64,000 nt of DNA from Periweissella beninensis (GCF_016908275.1 NZ_JAFBDN010000008.1:1-64000), one strand, 5' to 3'. Numbered from the stretch's first letter, positions 45,885-54,321 are shown. Notes: generated by a model not told the origin, from the letters alone. Made by a program: numbers and translations.

Positions 45885-47579
45885 ATGGACAATAAACAGC
45901 AAATAGCAGATGTTTTAAGTCAAGCATTAGGTGACAATATTCTAAGTAATATTGATATTTTAAATAAAATTGAGGTTCCTAAGACTTCTGATTTGGGAGA
46001 TTTAGCATTTCCAACTTTTATGTTAGCCAAGGTAATGCGTAAAGCACCACAACAAATTGCAACTGATTTAGTAGAAAAAATTGACAAGAATAATTTTGAA
46101 AAAGTTGTTGCAATGGGACCATACGTTAACTTCTTTTTGAATAAGGAAAAAGTAGGAGCTCAAATTTTAACCGATATATTGACACAACAAGCAAACTATG
46201 GGACAAATAATGATGGTGAAAACGGTAATGTGACAATTGATATGTCATCACCAAATATTGCTAAACCAATGTCGATGGGTCATTTACGTTCAACGGTAAT
46301 TGGGAATGCGTTAGCAAATATTTTTAGTAAAAATGGATATAATCCAATTAAGATTAATCACTTGGGTGATTGGGGTACGCAATTTGGTAAACTAATGGTT
46401 GCTTACAAATTATGGGGATCTGAAGAAGAAGTAAAAAAAGATCCAATTAATACGTTAGTTAAATACTATATTCGTTTTCATGAAGAAGCTAAAGAAAATC
46501 TAGCTTTAGATGATGAAGGGCGTGCTTGGTTTAAAAAGCTAGAAGATGGTGATCAAGAGGCTACTAAGTTATGGAAATGGTTTAGAGATGAATCATTAAA
46601 AGAATTTTTAACAATTTATGATGAATTAGAAATTAATTTTGATTCATTCAACGGTGAGGCTTTTTACAATGATAAAATGGATCAAGTTGTTAAAATGCTA
46701 ACAGAAAAAGGATTGTTGGTTGAATCACAAGGGGCTCAAATTGTCAATTTAGAAAAATACAATTTGCCGGTTGCTATGATTAAACGAACGGATGGGGCAA
46801 CTCTTTATATGACCCGTGATTTAGCTGCCGCTATGTATCGAAAAAATGAATATAATTTTGTTAAAAATCTGTATGTTGTGGGTGGAGAACAACGTGAACA
46901 TTTTCAACAAATGAAAGCAATTTTTAAAGAAGCAAGTTATGATTGGGCTGATGATATTGAGCATATTCCATTTGGCTTGATTACAGTCAATGGTAAAAAA
47001 TTATCAACACGTTCAGGAAGGATTATTTTATTACAAGATGTTCTTGATGACGCTATTAGATTAGCCCGTGAACAAATTGAAACTAAAAATCCAGATTTAG
47101 CTAATAAAGAAAATGTTGCTAAACAAGTAGGAATTGGTGCCGTTGTTTTTCATGACTTAAAAAATGAAAGAGTTAACAGTTTTGATTTTGCCCTAGAAGA
47201 AGTTGTGCGTTTTGAAGGGGATACTGGCCCATATGTACAATACTCACATGCACGAGCACAATCAATTTTACGTAAAGCAGGAAATCCTGATTTAACTACA
47301 ACAAACTTGGTAATTAGCGATGCTAGTGCTTGGGATACAATTAAAATTTTAGGTGATTTTCCAAATATAGTTCGGCGTGCACTACGTGATCGTGAACCAT
47401 CTGTAATTGCTAAATATGCGTTGAATTTATCACGAGCATATAATAAATATTATGCAAATTCACGTATTTTAGCTGAGGATAATGAATTATTAGCAAGATT
47501 AGGATTAGTTAAAGCAGTAGCAATTGTGCTTACTGAAAGTTTGAGAATGCTTGGAGTACACGCACCAAATGAAATGTAA
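45885..47579 (+). CDS. argS: Arginyl-tRNA synthetase
   Basis: This 564-aa class Ia synthetase has the N-terminal Add1 tRNA-binding domain (about 1-110), an active site with SSPNIAKPMSMGHLRSTVIG where SMGH replaces HIGH, the degenerate KMSKS loop KLSTRSGR, and the DALR anticodon domain with CVQYSHARA-like YVQYSHARAQSI. The SPNIAKPM form is the type common in lactic acid bacteria. AAAAGGAGCAAAAGT is the ribosome binding site. It is controlled by the upstream T-box. Confidence 0.96.
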   Translation: MDNKQQIADVLSQALGDNILSNIDILNKIEVPKTSDLGDLAFPTFMLAKVMRKAPQQIATDLVEKIDKNNFEKVVAMGPYVNFFLNKEKVGAQILTDILTQQANYGTNNDGENGNVTIDMSSPNIAKPMSMGHLRSTVIGNALANIFSKNGYNPIKINHLGDWGTQFGKLMVAYKLWGSEEEVKKDPINTLVKYYIRFHEEAKENLALDDEGRAWFKKLEDGDQEATKLWKWFRDESLKEFLTIYDELEINFDSFNGEAFYNDKMDQVVKMLTEKGLLVESQGAQIVNLEKYNLPVAMIKRTDGATLYMTRDLAAAMYRKNEYNFVKNLYVVGGEQREHFQQMKAIFKEASYDWADDIEHIPFGLITVNGKKLSTRSGRIILLQDVLDDAIRLAREQIETKNPDLANKENVAKQVGIGAVVFHDLKNERVNSFDFALEEVVRFEGDTGPYVQYSHARAQSILRKAGNPDLTTTNLVISDASAWDTIKILGDFPNIVRRALRDREPSVIAKYALNLSRAYNKYYANSRILAEDNELLARLGLVKAVAIVLTESLRMLGVHAPNEM

Positions 47580-47591
47580 ATAAAGTTAAAG

Positions 47592-47625
47592 AAAAGATTG
47601 AACTTATGCAAGTTCAATCTTTTTA
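47592..47625 (+). terminator. Terminator of argS
   Basis: The stem AAAAGATTGAACTT / AAGTTCAATCTTTT (14 bp, loop ATGC) ends in a T-run. Confidence 0.85.
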
Positions 47626-47628
47626 GTA

Positions 47629-47642
47629 TATACTATAGTATA
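47629..47642 (+). promoter_or_regulatory. Palindrome before argR, candidate ARG box/promoter
   Basis: TATACTATAGTATA is a perfect 14-bp palindrome lying between the argS terminator and the argR start (48 bp upstream). It contains TATAGT and TATACT, so it may be a -10 box covered by an autoregulatory operator. The similarity to ARG boxes is by AT-rich palindromic form only. Confidence 0.35.
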
Positions 47643-47689
47643 AATTAAACTGAGAATAGTCCATAATGCGTTAATTTTAGGGAGGAATT

Positions 47690-48160
47690 ATGAATAAACA
47701 GCAACGATTAGCCGTTCTTAAAAATATATTAGAGACGCAAAATATTAGTAGTCAAAAAGACATTGTTGCCGCTTTTGCTAAAGAAGGTATTATAGTTAAA
47801 CAGTCATCAATTTCTAGAGATTTAGCCAATTTGAATTATGTTAAAACAACTTCAATTAATGGTAAGACACAATATCAAAAATTAATTGTTAATAATAACA
47901 AGGATGTATCACGTCTATACGAAATGTTGAATGAGGTTATGATTTCAATTACTCAAGTTCAATTTATGAATATTATTAAGACGTTACCGGCGAATGGGAA
48001 TTTATTAGCAGCCTTAATTGACGAAGCAGAGTTACCATCAGTTGTTGGCACATTAGCTGGGCACGATACTATTTACATGACTAGTCCAAGTGAAGATGTG
48101 GCTAAACTAGTTCATGATGAATTTATAAATTATTTAAATACCGATAATTTAATGTTATAA
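47690..48160 (+). CDS. argR: ArgR-family arginine regulator with altered effector motif
   Basis: This 156-aa protein has an N-terminal winged helix (about 1-70, with QSSISRDLANLNYVK) and a C-terminal hexamerisation domain. The arginine-binding motif is usually GTxxGDDT; here it reads GTLAGHDT, so the first of two effector-contacting Asp residues is His. In lactic acid bacteria ArgR and AhrC often work as a pair, and one partner can lack this Asp. AGGGAGGAATT is the ribosome binding site. The location after argS points to arginine homeostasis. Confidence 0.9.
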   Translation: MNKQQRLAVLKNILETQNISSQKDIVAAFAKEGIIVKQSSISRDLANLNYVKTTSINGKTQYQKLIVNNNKDVSRLYEMLNEVMISITQVQFMNIIKTLPANGNLLAALIDEAELPSVVGTLAGHDTIYMTSPSEDVAKLVHDEFINYLNTDNLML

Positions 48161-48204
48161 ATTAGATAAAATTTACAAAATAAATTAACGCAGTTTTAGC
48201 TTCA

Positions 48205-48232
48205 TTGAAAATGTTGTGATAAAATATATAGT
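48205..48232 (+). promoter_or_regulatory. Promoter of the class A PBP gene
   Basis: TTGAAA (48205-48210), a 16-bp spacer and TATAGT (48227-48232) lie about 60 bp before the PBP start. Confidence 0.5.
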
Positions 48233-48290
48233 ACTTAATTTTTGAAGAGCATGAATTGATTATAATTTATTTAAAAAATGTGGAGCTACA

Positions 48291-50348
48291 ATGAAAAAAG
48301 TGTATACAAAGATGAAGCCGATAGTTAAGTGGATAGATCTAACTATTGGGCCAGTTTGGCGTCGATTTCAAATTGGTCGTTGGTTGATTGTAATATTGTT
48401 ATCGTTGTTCTTTTGCTTGAGTGCATACCTTACATATGCTGCTAAAACAGCCAATATAGGTGATCTAAAAGCAGAACTTCAAAAAACAACCGTTGTTTAC
48501 GATAAAGATGGTGATCGCGCAGGAACTTTATATTCTCAAAAGGGAACCTATGTTAATTTAAAGAAAATCTCACCAAAGTTACAAAATGCAGTACTTTCTA
48601 CAGAGGATCGTAATTTTTATCATGAATATGGATTTTCAATTAAAGGAATTATCCGTGCGGTTGTATTGGCTATAAAAAATAAAATAATGGGTGAAAATTA
48701 TATTGCTGGTGGTGGTTCGACGATCACGCAACAATTGGTAAAAAATGCGTTACTTTCGCAGCAACAAACCTTGACGCGTAAAGTTCGTGAGTTATTTTTA
48801 GCTATTGAAGTTGAGAATGTTTATTCAAAAAAAGAAATTCTGACAATGTATTTGAATAATGCTTATTTTGGTCGTGGTATTTGGGGTGTTGAAGATGCTT
48901 CAGAACGTTATTTTGGTGTTCATGCTAGTGAACTTTCTACTAGCCAAGCTGCTATGTTAGCAGGAATGCTTAGATCCGCTGTTATTTATGATCCAATTGC
49001 TCATCACAAAAACGCTTTAGCACGACGCAACTTAGTTTTAGATTTAATGGTTGAAAATAAAAAATTAACAACAAGTCAAGCTAAAATTGCTAAAGCACAA
49101 GCAATTAAAATTGTTAACAATTATAAACGAGGAGCAACTTATCAATATCCTTGGTTTTTTGATGCAGTTATTAGTGAAGCAATTAGTCGGTATGGTTTAA
49201 CAGAGTCAGATATAATGAATCGAGGTTATAAAATTTATACAACACTTGGGCAACGAATCCAAACGGCTATGCAAACTCAATTTAATTCAACTTGGAATTA
49301 TCCGACTAGCGATGTCCAAGCAGCGTCTGTAGCAATCAATCCAAAAACTGGTGGTGTATTGGCCATAATTGGCGGTCGAGGGAAACATGTTTTCAGAGGC
49401 TTTAATCGAGCAACCCAAATGAAAAGACAACCAGGGTCAACTATGAAGCCTCTTGCGGTTTATGCACCAGCGATTGAAAATGGCATGAAATATGATGATG
49501 AACTAAGTGATAAAAAAACATCTTTTGGTTCAAATAATTACACACCAACTAATGAAAGTGGCTTTTATCAAAATAAAATGCCTATGTATCAAGCATTACA
49601 ACAAAGTATAAATGTGCCAGCAGTGTGGCTATTGAACAAAATTGGTGTGAGTGAAGGATATGATATGGCACAAAAGTTTGGGATGCAGCTAAATAAAAGT
49701 GATAAAAACTTAGCTTTAGCATTAGGTGGAACTCATACAGGGATTTCACCGCTTCAATTAGCACAAGCATACGGTGCATTTGCCAATAACGGAGTAATGA
49801 AGCATGCTTATTTTATCCGGAAAATCGTTGATGCATCTGGTAATGTTATTGTTAATAATACAAAGGCAAAGCAAACAAAAGTTATGGCAAGTAGCACAGC
49901 TAAAACGATGACTAGTATGATGCAGGGAGTCTTTAGTTATGGAACTGGGGCAACATCGAAGCCAACTGGATATACAATTGCAGGGAAAACTGGAACAACT
50001 GAGGCCACAGGTACCAAAGAAACTAGTGGTTCAAATGATAAATGGATTGCTGGCTATACACCTGATATAGTCGTTGCTACTTGGGAAGGGTATGACACAG
50101 ATAGTAATGGTAAAACTTTATCTGTGAATCCGGTTAACAACGTTGGTCCATTATTTAAAGCCGAGATGAGTGCCATGTTACCTTATACTAAAGGAACTAA
50201 ATTTAGTGTAGCAGATGCAAATGTATTAGCTGGAAAGGCAACGAATAGTGACGATAAAGATATTTTAGATTCGATAACAGATACTGGGAAATCATTACAA
50301 AAAAAAGCTACTAAGTGGTGGCATAATATTACGCAAATGTTTAAATGA
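48291..50348 (+). CDS. Class A penicillin-binding protein (PBP1A/PBP2A type)
   Basis: This 685-aa bifunctional enzyme has an N-terminal membrane helix (about 27-50), a glycosyltransferase domain (EDRNFYHEYGFS, GGGSTITQQLVKN, about 90-260) and a transpeptidase domain. The latter has SxxK at Ser383 (GSTMK), SxN as SIN and KTG at 566-568. It polymerises and cross-links peptidoglycan. The C-terminal tail after 650 is polar and Lys-rich. The N-terminal region and the adjacent YlbF/YheA-like gene resemble the pbp2A locus of lactobacilli. The ATG is preceded by TGGAGCTACA. Confidence 0.94.
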   Translation: MKKVYTKMKPIVKWIDLTIGPVWRRFQIGRWLIVILLSLFFCLSAYLTYAAKTANIGDLKAELQKTTVVYDKDGDRAGTLYSQKGTYVNLKKISPKLQNAVLSTEDRNFYHEYGFSIKGIIRAVVLAIKNKIMGENYIAGGGSTITQQLVKNALLSQQQTLTRKVRELFLAIEVENVYSKKEILTMYLNNAYFGRGIWGVEDASERYFGVHASELSTSQAAMLAGMLRSAVIYDPIAHHKNALARRNLVLDLMVENKKLTTSQAKIAKAQAIKIVNNYKRGATYQYPWFFDAVISEAISRYGLTESDIMNRGYKIYTTLGQRIQTAMQTQFNSTWNYPTSDVQAASVAINPKTGGVLAIIGGRGKHVFRGFNRATQMKRQPGSTMKPLAVYAPAIENGMKYDDELSDKKTSFGSNNYTPTNESGFYQNKMPMYQALQQSINVPAVWLLNKIGVSEGYDMAQKFGMQLNKSDKNLALALGGTHTGISPLQLAQAYGAFANNGVMKHAYFIRKIVDASGNVIVNNTKAKQTKVMASSTAKTMTSMMQGVFSYGTGATSKPTGYTIAGKTGTTEATGTKETSGSNDKWIAGYTPDIVVATWEGYDTDSNGKTLSVNPVNNVGPLFKAEMSAMLPYTKGTKFSVADANVLAGKATNSDDKDILDSITDTGKSLQKKATKWWHNITQMFK

Positions 50349-50420
50349 GTTCATAAAATTAATTTCCCTTATGTTAATTTCATGTTAGTATATAAGATAT
50401 AAAGGAAAAAGGAAGAAAAA

Positions 50421-50762
50421 ATGGCTAATATTTACGATACAGCAAATCAATTAGAACGTGATTTACGTGAAACTGAACAATATATGACGCTTGTGAGTGC
50501 TTTTGAAAGTATGAAGGCTGATGAAAGTTCATATCAAGTCTTTAAAGAATTTCAAAATGCACAGTTAGAAATTCAAAATTTAATGGGCCAAGGCCAAGCA
50601 CCTGATGAAACTAAGATGCAAGAATGGCAGACAATAGCTAAGAAATTAGATGATTATCCATTAGTAAAAACGTTAATGGAACACGAACAAGCTATGGATC
50701 TTTTAATGCGCGATATCAATGGCATTGTGACTAAACCAATGGCCGATCTATATAAAAATTAA
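50421..50762 (+). CDS. YlbF/YmcA family protein (UPF0342, YheA-like)
   Basis: This 113-aa all-helical protein has the UPF0342 pattern NIYDTANQLERDLRETEQYM at the N terminus and VFKEFQNAQLEIQNL in the middle. The related YlbF and YmcA form a complex with YaaT that affects RNase Y and competence; UPF0342 members are less studied. AAAGGAAAAAGGAAG is the ribosome binding site, 72 bp after the PBP gene; a 29-nt family hairpin follows. Confidence 0.88.
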   Translation: MANIYDTANQLERDLRETEQYMTLVSAFESMKADESSYQVFKEFQNAQLEIQNLMGQGQAPDETKMQEWQTIAKKLDDYPLVKTLMEHEQAMDLLMRDINGIVTKPMADLYKN

Positions 50763-50771
50763 ATTTACTAC

Positions 50772-50806
50772 GCAACTAATTCAGAATGTGAGTTAGTTGT
50801 TTTTTA
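50772..50806 (+). terminator. 29-nt family hairpin after the YlbF/YheA-like gene
   Basis: GCAACTAATTC / GAGTTAGTTGT is followed by TTTTTAT. It begins 10 bp after the stop codon, so it is the natural terminator position. Confidence 0.75.
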
Positions 50807-50969
50807 TAATGTGTGGTAAAAAGATATGTTTGAAAATAAATGTAAGGTTATTGATAATTTTTTAATTGTCTAGACTGTGTTGAAAGATTTTTAAACACAT
50901 TAATGGTATTAATAGGATGGAAAACAAAAAGTAACTAATTCAAGTGCAAATTAGTTACTTAACAAACTC
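50807..50969 (+). other. Flank of the deleted IS with a second 29-nt family hairpin
   Basis: No gene. A copy of the 29-nt hairpin at 50931-50958 (GTAACTAATTC / AATTAGTTAC) points to the minus strand, where a T-rich run follows. With its flank AAGTAACTAATT it resembles the inner part of an ISL3 right end truncated exactly where the next IS begins at 50970. Confidence 0.4.
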
Positions 50970-51293
50970 GGGTCTACGCTTTTTGGTACTGATAGACATG
51001 ACGTCATCATGTTAATCGGTATCTTTTTTTTCTTGCATTTTTTAAAAAAGGTGTAAAAAAAGAGATAACCCACCACCGCCAAGCAGAAAGGAAATCTCCA
51101 TGGATAATTATCTCAAAATATCACTCACATTAAAAGACCCAAATTTAAAAATCGATAATACTTTCAAAAGCCCTAATGAAATTGTTCATATTTTGCGATA
51201 AATTACAAAAAAACAACTAATTCAAATTATGAATTAGTTGCTTAATAAATTAATTTAATTATTTAGTCTATCAGTACCATTTGACAAAAAGCC
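50970..51293 (+). mobile_element. Internally deleted ISL3-family element (about 324 bp)
   Basis: The left end GGGTCTACGCTTTTTGGTAC (continuing TGATAGACATGACG) and the right end, minus strand GGCTTTTTGTCAAATGGTAC (continuing TGATAGACTAAATAA), face each other. Between them lie the transposase 5' UTR, its first 33 codons, and the 29-nt hairpin (51213-51241) that terminates on the minus strand. The central part, including the DDE catalytic region, is missing. No 8-bp target duplication is visible (flanks ACAAACTC and TAAATTTC). The last base forms part of the NlpC gene stop codon. Confidence 0.75.
51100..51201 (+). pseudogene. ISL3-type transposase, first 33 codons only
   Basis: ATG at 51100 after AGAAAGGAAATC opens a frame encoding DNYLKISLTLKDPNLKIDN and TFKSPNEIVHILR, then a stop. 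The IKISLxLKDPNL pattern is the usual N terminus of ISL3-family transposases, which are about 430 aa long. The zinc-finger, HTH and DDE parts are lost, so it is non-functional. Confidence 0.6.
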
Positions 51294-51934
51294 TAAATTT
51301 CAACACGACCAGCGAAATTTGCCTTGCTAGCCATACCATTGATAACAACGCCATGATTTTGATCAAGGGCATTTACGTAAGTACCATCACCTAAAGAGAT
51401 AGCGACGTGGTATACGCGTCCAGTACGGTTAGTCCAAAATAATAAATCACCAGCTTGTGCTTTTGATGTCGCAATTCGTGTAGTTGCAGCAGCTAATTGT
51501 CCAGACTGATGAGGAAGAGAAACGCCATATTTAGCATATGCATAAGCTACTAGTCCCGAACAATCAAAACCGGCGGGAGTACTACCACCCCAAACATAAC
51601 GATGCCCGATAAATTTTGTTGCGTATGTTGCTGCTTTACTTGCAATATCTTCAGTTAAAATGGTTGAACCCTTTGAGCTTACTTTGATTGTTTTAATTTT
51701 GTTGCTAGATGTTGTTTTTAATTTTTGGCCAACCAATAAATTATTGATATTTTTAATATTGTTAATCGATGCCAATTTTTGTAGTGAAATGTCATTTGTG
51801 CGCGCAATACTTGATAAAGTATCACCAGCTTTTACTACTATTGTATCAGCGTTTGCGACTGTTGCACCAAAACCAAATGTTGCAATTGTTGCCATTGAAC
51901 TCAATAGTAAATCTTTTATTAATTTTTTCTTCAT
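51293..51934 (-). CDS. Secreted LysM-NlpC/P60 peptidoglycan hydrolase
   Basis: This 213-aa exported protein has a signal peptide (about 1-29, ending ANA), one LysM domain (about 31-75, VKAGDTLSSIARTNDIS), a short linker and an NlpC/P60 domain. The catalytic Cys125 is in FDCSGLVAYAYAKYG and His176 in VYHVAIS. It cleaves stem peptides in the wall. Its stop codon TAG is formed at the junction with the IS right end: the first two bases are chromosomal and the third is the first base of the IS. The domain looks complete, but a few C-terminal residues could have been lost. Confidence 0.9.
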   Translation of the reverse strand: MKKKLIKDLLLSSMATIATFGFGATVANADTIVVKAGDTLSSIARTNDISLQKLASINNIKNINNLLVGQKLKTTSSNKIKTIKVSSKGSTILTEDIASKAATYATKFIGHRYVWGGSTPAGFDCSGLVAYAYAKYGVSLPHQSGQLAAATTRIATSKAQAGDLLFWTNRTGRVYHVAISLGDGTYVNALDQNHGVVINGMASKANFAGRVEI

Positions 51935-52220
51935 AGTTAATAGTGCTCCCGAAATAAAATTTTACATAAATATTATCAATAACTTTAAATAAATTTAACT
52001 TATTCTACACTATTTAATATACATCTAAAAGATAACTAAAAAAAGGTAAAAATTATTAGCGTTATGTTACATATGTTTCATTAATATTTCTCCAAAAAAT
52101 ATTTCTCCAAAAATATTTTTAAATGATTTAAGATAATAATGATTGTCAGTTATTTTGCATTTAGGTAAAATAGGGAGGGACTAGTTTTTAATGAAATGGT
52201 AATGAGGAAGAAAAGCGATA
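51935..52220 (+). other. Divergent intergenic region between NlpC/P60 and yidC
   Basis: This 286-bp region holds both upstream regions. A tandem direct repeat (ATATTTCTCCAAAAA twice at about 52086-52117) lies in the middle. The NlpC ribosome binding site on the minus strand is CGGGAGCACTATT. No strong promoter pair was identified. Confidence 0.4.
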
Positions 52221-53168
52221 ATGAAAAAAAGACAAAAGTTAAATTTAATTTTAATGATGACGGTTTTGACACTATTTTTGAGTGGATGTGTACGAACAAA
52301 AACCGTTGATGGTAAATTAGTTCCCTTTGGAATGGTTTGGCAGTATCTAGGACAACCTTTGGAACATATTATGAATATGATTGCTGGCCTTTTTGGTGGT
52401 GTACATGAAACTAATGCAGTTGGTTGGGCAATTATGATACTAACCATCATTGTACGGTTAGTATTATTACCTATGATGGTGTCGCAACAGCATAAATCAA
52501 CGATTCAACAAGAAAAAATGAGTATGTTACGACCACAGCTTGAAAAATTACAAGCAGCGGCAAAAAATGCTAAAACACCTGAAATGCAAGCTGCTGCATC
52601 ACAAGCAACTATGAAAGTATACCGTGAAAATAATGTTTCAATGACAGGTGGAATAGGGTGTTTACCATTATTAATTCAGTTACCTATTTTCTCCGGATTA
52701 TATGCGGCTATTCGCTATTCAACATCGCTAGCAAATGCTCAATTTTTTGGTATTTCATTGACTAAATCAAGTGCAGTTTTAGCAATATTGGCATTTATTG
52801 TATACTTAGTTCAAGGATATTTAATGATGCTAGGAATTCCTGAAGAACAAAAGAAAATGATGCAAACAACCATGTGGCTAAGTCCAATTATGATTCTAAT
52901 CTTTTCTTGGACAACTAGTGCTGGTTTAGGATTATATTTCTTCATTGGTGGATTATTTGCGATTATCCAGACTTTAATTATTAATATTTTAAGACCGCGA
53001 ATTAAAGATAACATTGCAAAAAACTTTGTTGTTAAAAATGTTGCTGACGATATTTTAAAAAATTTAGAGACGGAAGATTCTAAACAAACAAGTGAAAGCA
53101 AAATAGCAACAAATAAAAATAATGAAAAAAATACGAAGCGTAATGCTGGCAAACAAAATAAACATTAA
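52221..53168 (+). CDS. yidC: YidC/OxaA membrane protein insertase
   Basis: This 315-aa lipoprotein insertase has a lipobox LSGC at Cys23 and the YidC domain with GWAIMILTIIVRLVLLPMMV, the MTGGIGCLPLLIQLPIFSGL segment and ELGxGLYFF-like GLGLYFFIGGLF. The tail from about 275 is lysine- and asparagine-rich, as in YidC2-type proteins that help target ribosomes. Firmicutes generally have two copies; lacking the rnpA-rpmH neighbours, this is probably the second (YidC2). Start ATG with GAGGAAGAAAAGCG upstream. Confidence 0.92.
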   Translation: MKKRQKLNLILMMTVLTLFLSGCVRTKTVDGKLVPFGMVWQYLGQPLEHIMNMIAGLFGGVHETNAVGWAIMILTIIVRLVLLPMMVSQQHKSTIQQEKMSMLRPQLEKLQAAAKNAKTPEMQAAASQATMKVYRENNVSMTGGIGCLPLLIQLPIFSGLYAAIRYSTSLANAQFFGISLTKSSAVLAILAFIVYLVQGYLMMLGIPEEQKKMMQTTMWLSPIMILIFSWTTSAGLGLYFFIGGLFAIIQTLIINILRPRIKDNIAKNFVVKNVADDILKNLETEDSKQTSESKIATNKNNEKNTKRNAGKQNKH

Positions 53169-53185
53169 ACTAACAGAACCTAAAG

Positions 53186-53210
53186 AACTGGGAAACGTCC
53201 CAGTTTTTTT
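53186..53210 (+). terminator. Terminator of yidC
   Basis: AACTGGGA / TCCCAGTT (8 bp, loop AACG) is followed by seven T residues. Confidence 0.9.
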
Positions 53211-53413
53211 ATTTATAATTTATTTTTAAAATTAAATATAAATAAGTTTTGTAATTTTGAGAACAGTATTCGTAATTATTATATATCAGTATTTAAAAAT
53301 AAATTATCAAATCTTAGTAGTAAGATAAATAGTGGTTTTTATTGTTAAATAAGTATTAACAGTTCAGTATTAATGGTACACTAGGATGAAGAAAAAGGAC
53401 GGTAATTAAAATA

Positions 53414-54187
53414 ATGGAACAAATTGTAAGTAAAAAAAATGAACATGTTAAAGTTTGGGCTAAATTAGCAACTAAAAAGGGAAGGGAGGTTCAAGGGACA
53501 TATTTGCTTGATGGTTGGCATTTAGTCCAAGAGGCCATTAATAATAAGGCTAAAATGCATGCCATTATGGTTACTGAAGATCAACTAAAAATGCATGAAC
53601 TTGAATTTCCTGAAGGAGTACCGGTTTATTTAATTACAGCAGAAGTAGCAAAATATATTGGTGGAACTGTTTCTCCACAAGGTATTTTTGCTGAAATAAC
53701 TTTACCAACTAAAAGTCTAAAACCAAGTTATGTTCATAAAGGAGCTTGGCTACTATTGGATGGTATTCAAGATCCGGGAAATATTGGAACGATGGTTAGA
53801 ACTGCTGATGCAGCTGGTTTTAAGGGAGTGGTATTGGGCGATGGGTCGGCTGATTTATATAGCCCAAAGGTTGTTCGTGCCATGCAAGGAAGTCAATTTC
53901 ATATTGAAGTTCTTAAAGGTAACTTACTTGAGTGGACACAGGAATTAGTTAGCAATGATTTACCAGTTTATGGAAGTCAGTTGAATCCACAAGCTAAAAA
54001 CTATCAAGAAGTTAATGCTTCATTAGATTTTGCCTTGATTATGGGAAATGAAGGTCAAGGGATGGCTGAAGAATTAGCTAAAGCCACAACTGCTAATTTA
54101 TATGTTCCAATTAATGGTGAGGCAGAATCATTGAATGTTGCTGTTGCTGCTGGTATTTTAATGTTTAATTTAAAATTAGTATTATAG
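53414..54187 (+). CDS. TrmH/SpoU-family RNA 2'-O-methyltransferase
   Basis: This 257-aa SPOUT methyltransferase has an N-terminal L30e-like substrate-binding domain (about 1-100) and a knotted SAM-binding domain. The latter has motif 1 LDGIQDPGNIGTMVRTADAA, motif 2 LIMGNEGQGM and motif 3 VPINGEAESLNVAVAAGI. It likely modifies rRNA. Its position before pheST matches Bacillus ysgA. GGACGGTAATTAAAATA precedes the ATG. Confidence 0.93.
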   Translation: MEQIVSKKNEHVKVWAKLATKKGREVQGTYLLDGWHLVQEAINNKAKMHAIMVTEDQLKMHELEFPEGVPVYLITAEVAKYIGGTVSPQGIFAEITLPTKSLKPSYVHKGAWLLLDGIQDPGNIGTMVRTADAAGFKGVVLGDGSADLYSPKVVRAMQGSQFHIEVLKGNLLEWTQELVSNDLPVYGSQLNPQAKNYQEVNASLDFALIMGNEGQGMAEELAKATTANLYVPINGEAESLNVAVAAGILMFNLKLVL

Positions 54188-54229
54188 TATTTAATTAATT
54201 TAAATATTTTATAAGTTATAAACAAACGG

Positions 54230-54259
54230 TTGTTACTAAGTTAGTACATCATGTATAAT
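54230..54259 (+). promoter_or_regulatory. Promoter of the HD-domain gene
   Basis: TTGTTA (54230-54235), an 18-bp spacer and TATAAT (54254-54259) are well placed before the HD-domain gene. Confidence 0.6.
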
Positions 54260-54321
54260 GAAAATAATATGATTTATGTTGCTTAAAGTTAGTGTAGAAA
54301 TGCGAAAGATGAGGCTTTTTT

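Noticed and set aside
10621-51241. CRISPR array
   Set aside because: The repeated hairpin is dispersed over 40 kb with unrelated intervals, has no spacers of equal length and no cas genes are present.
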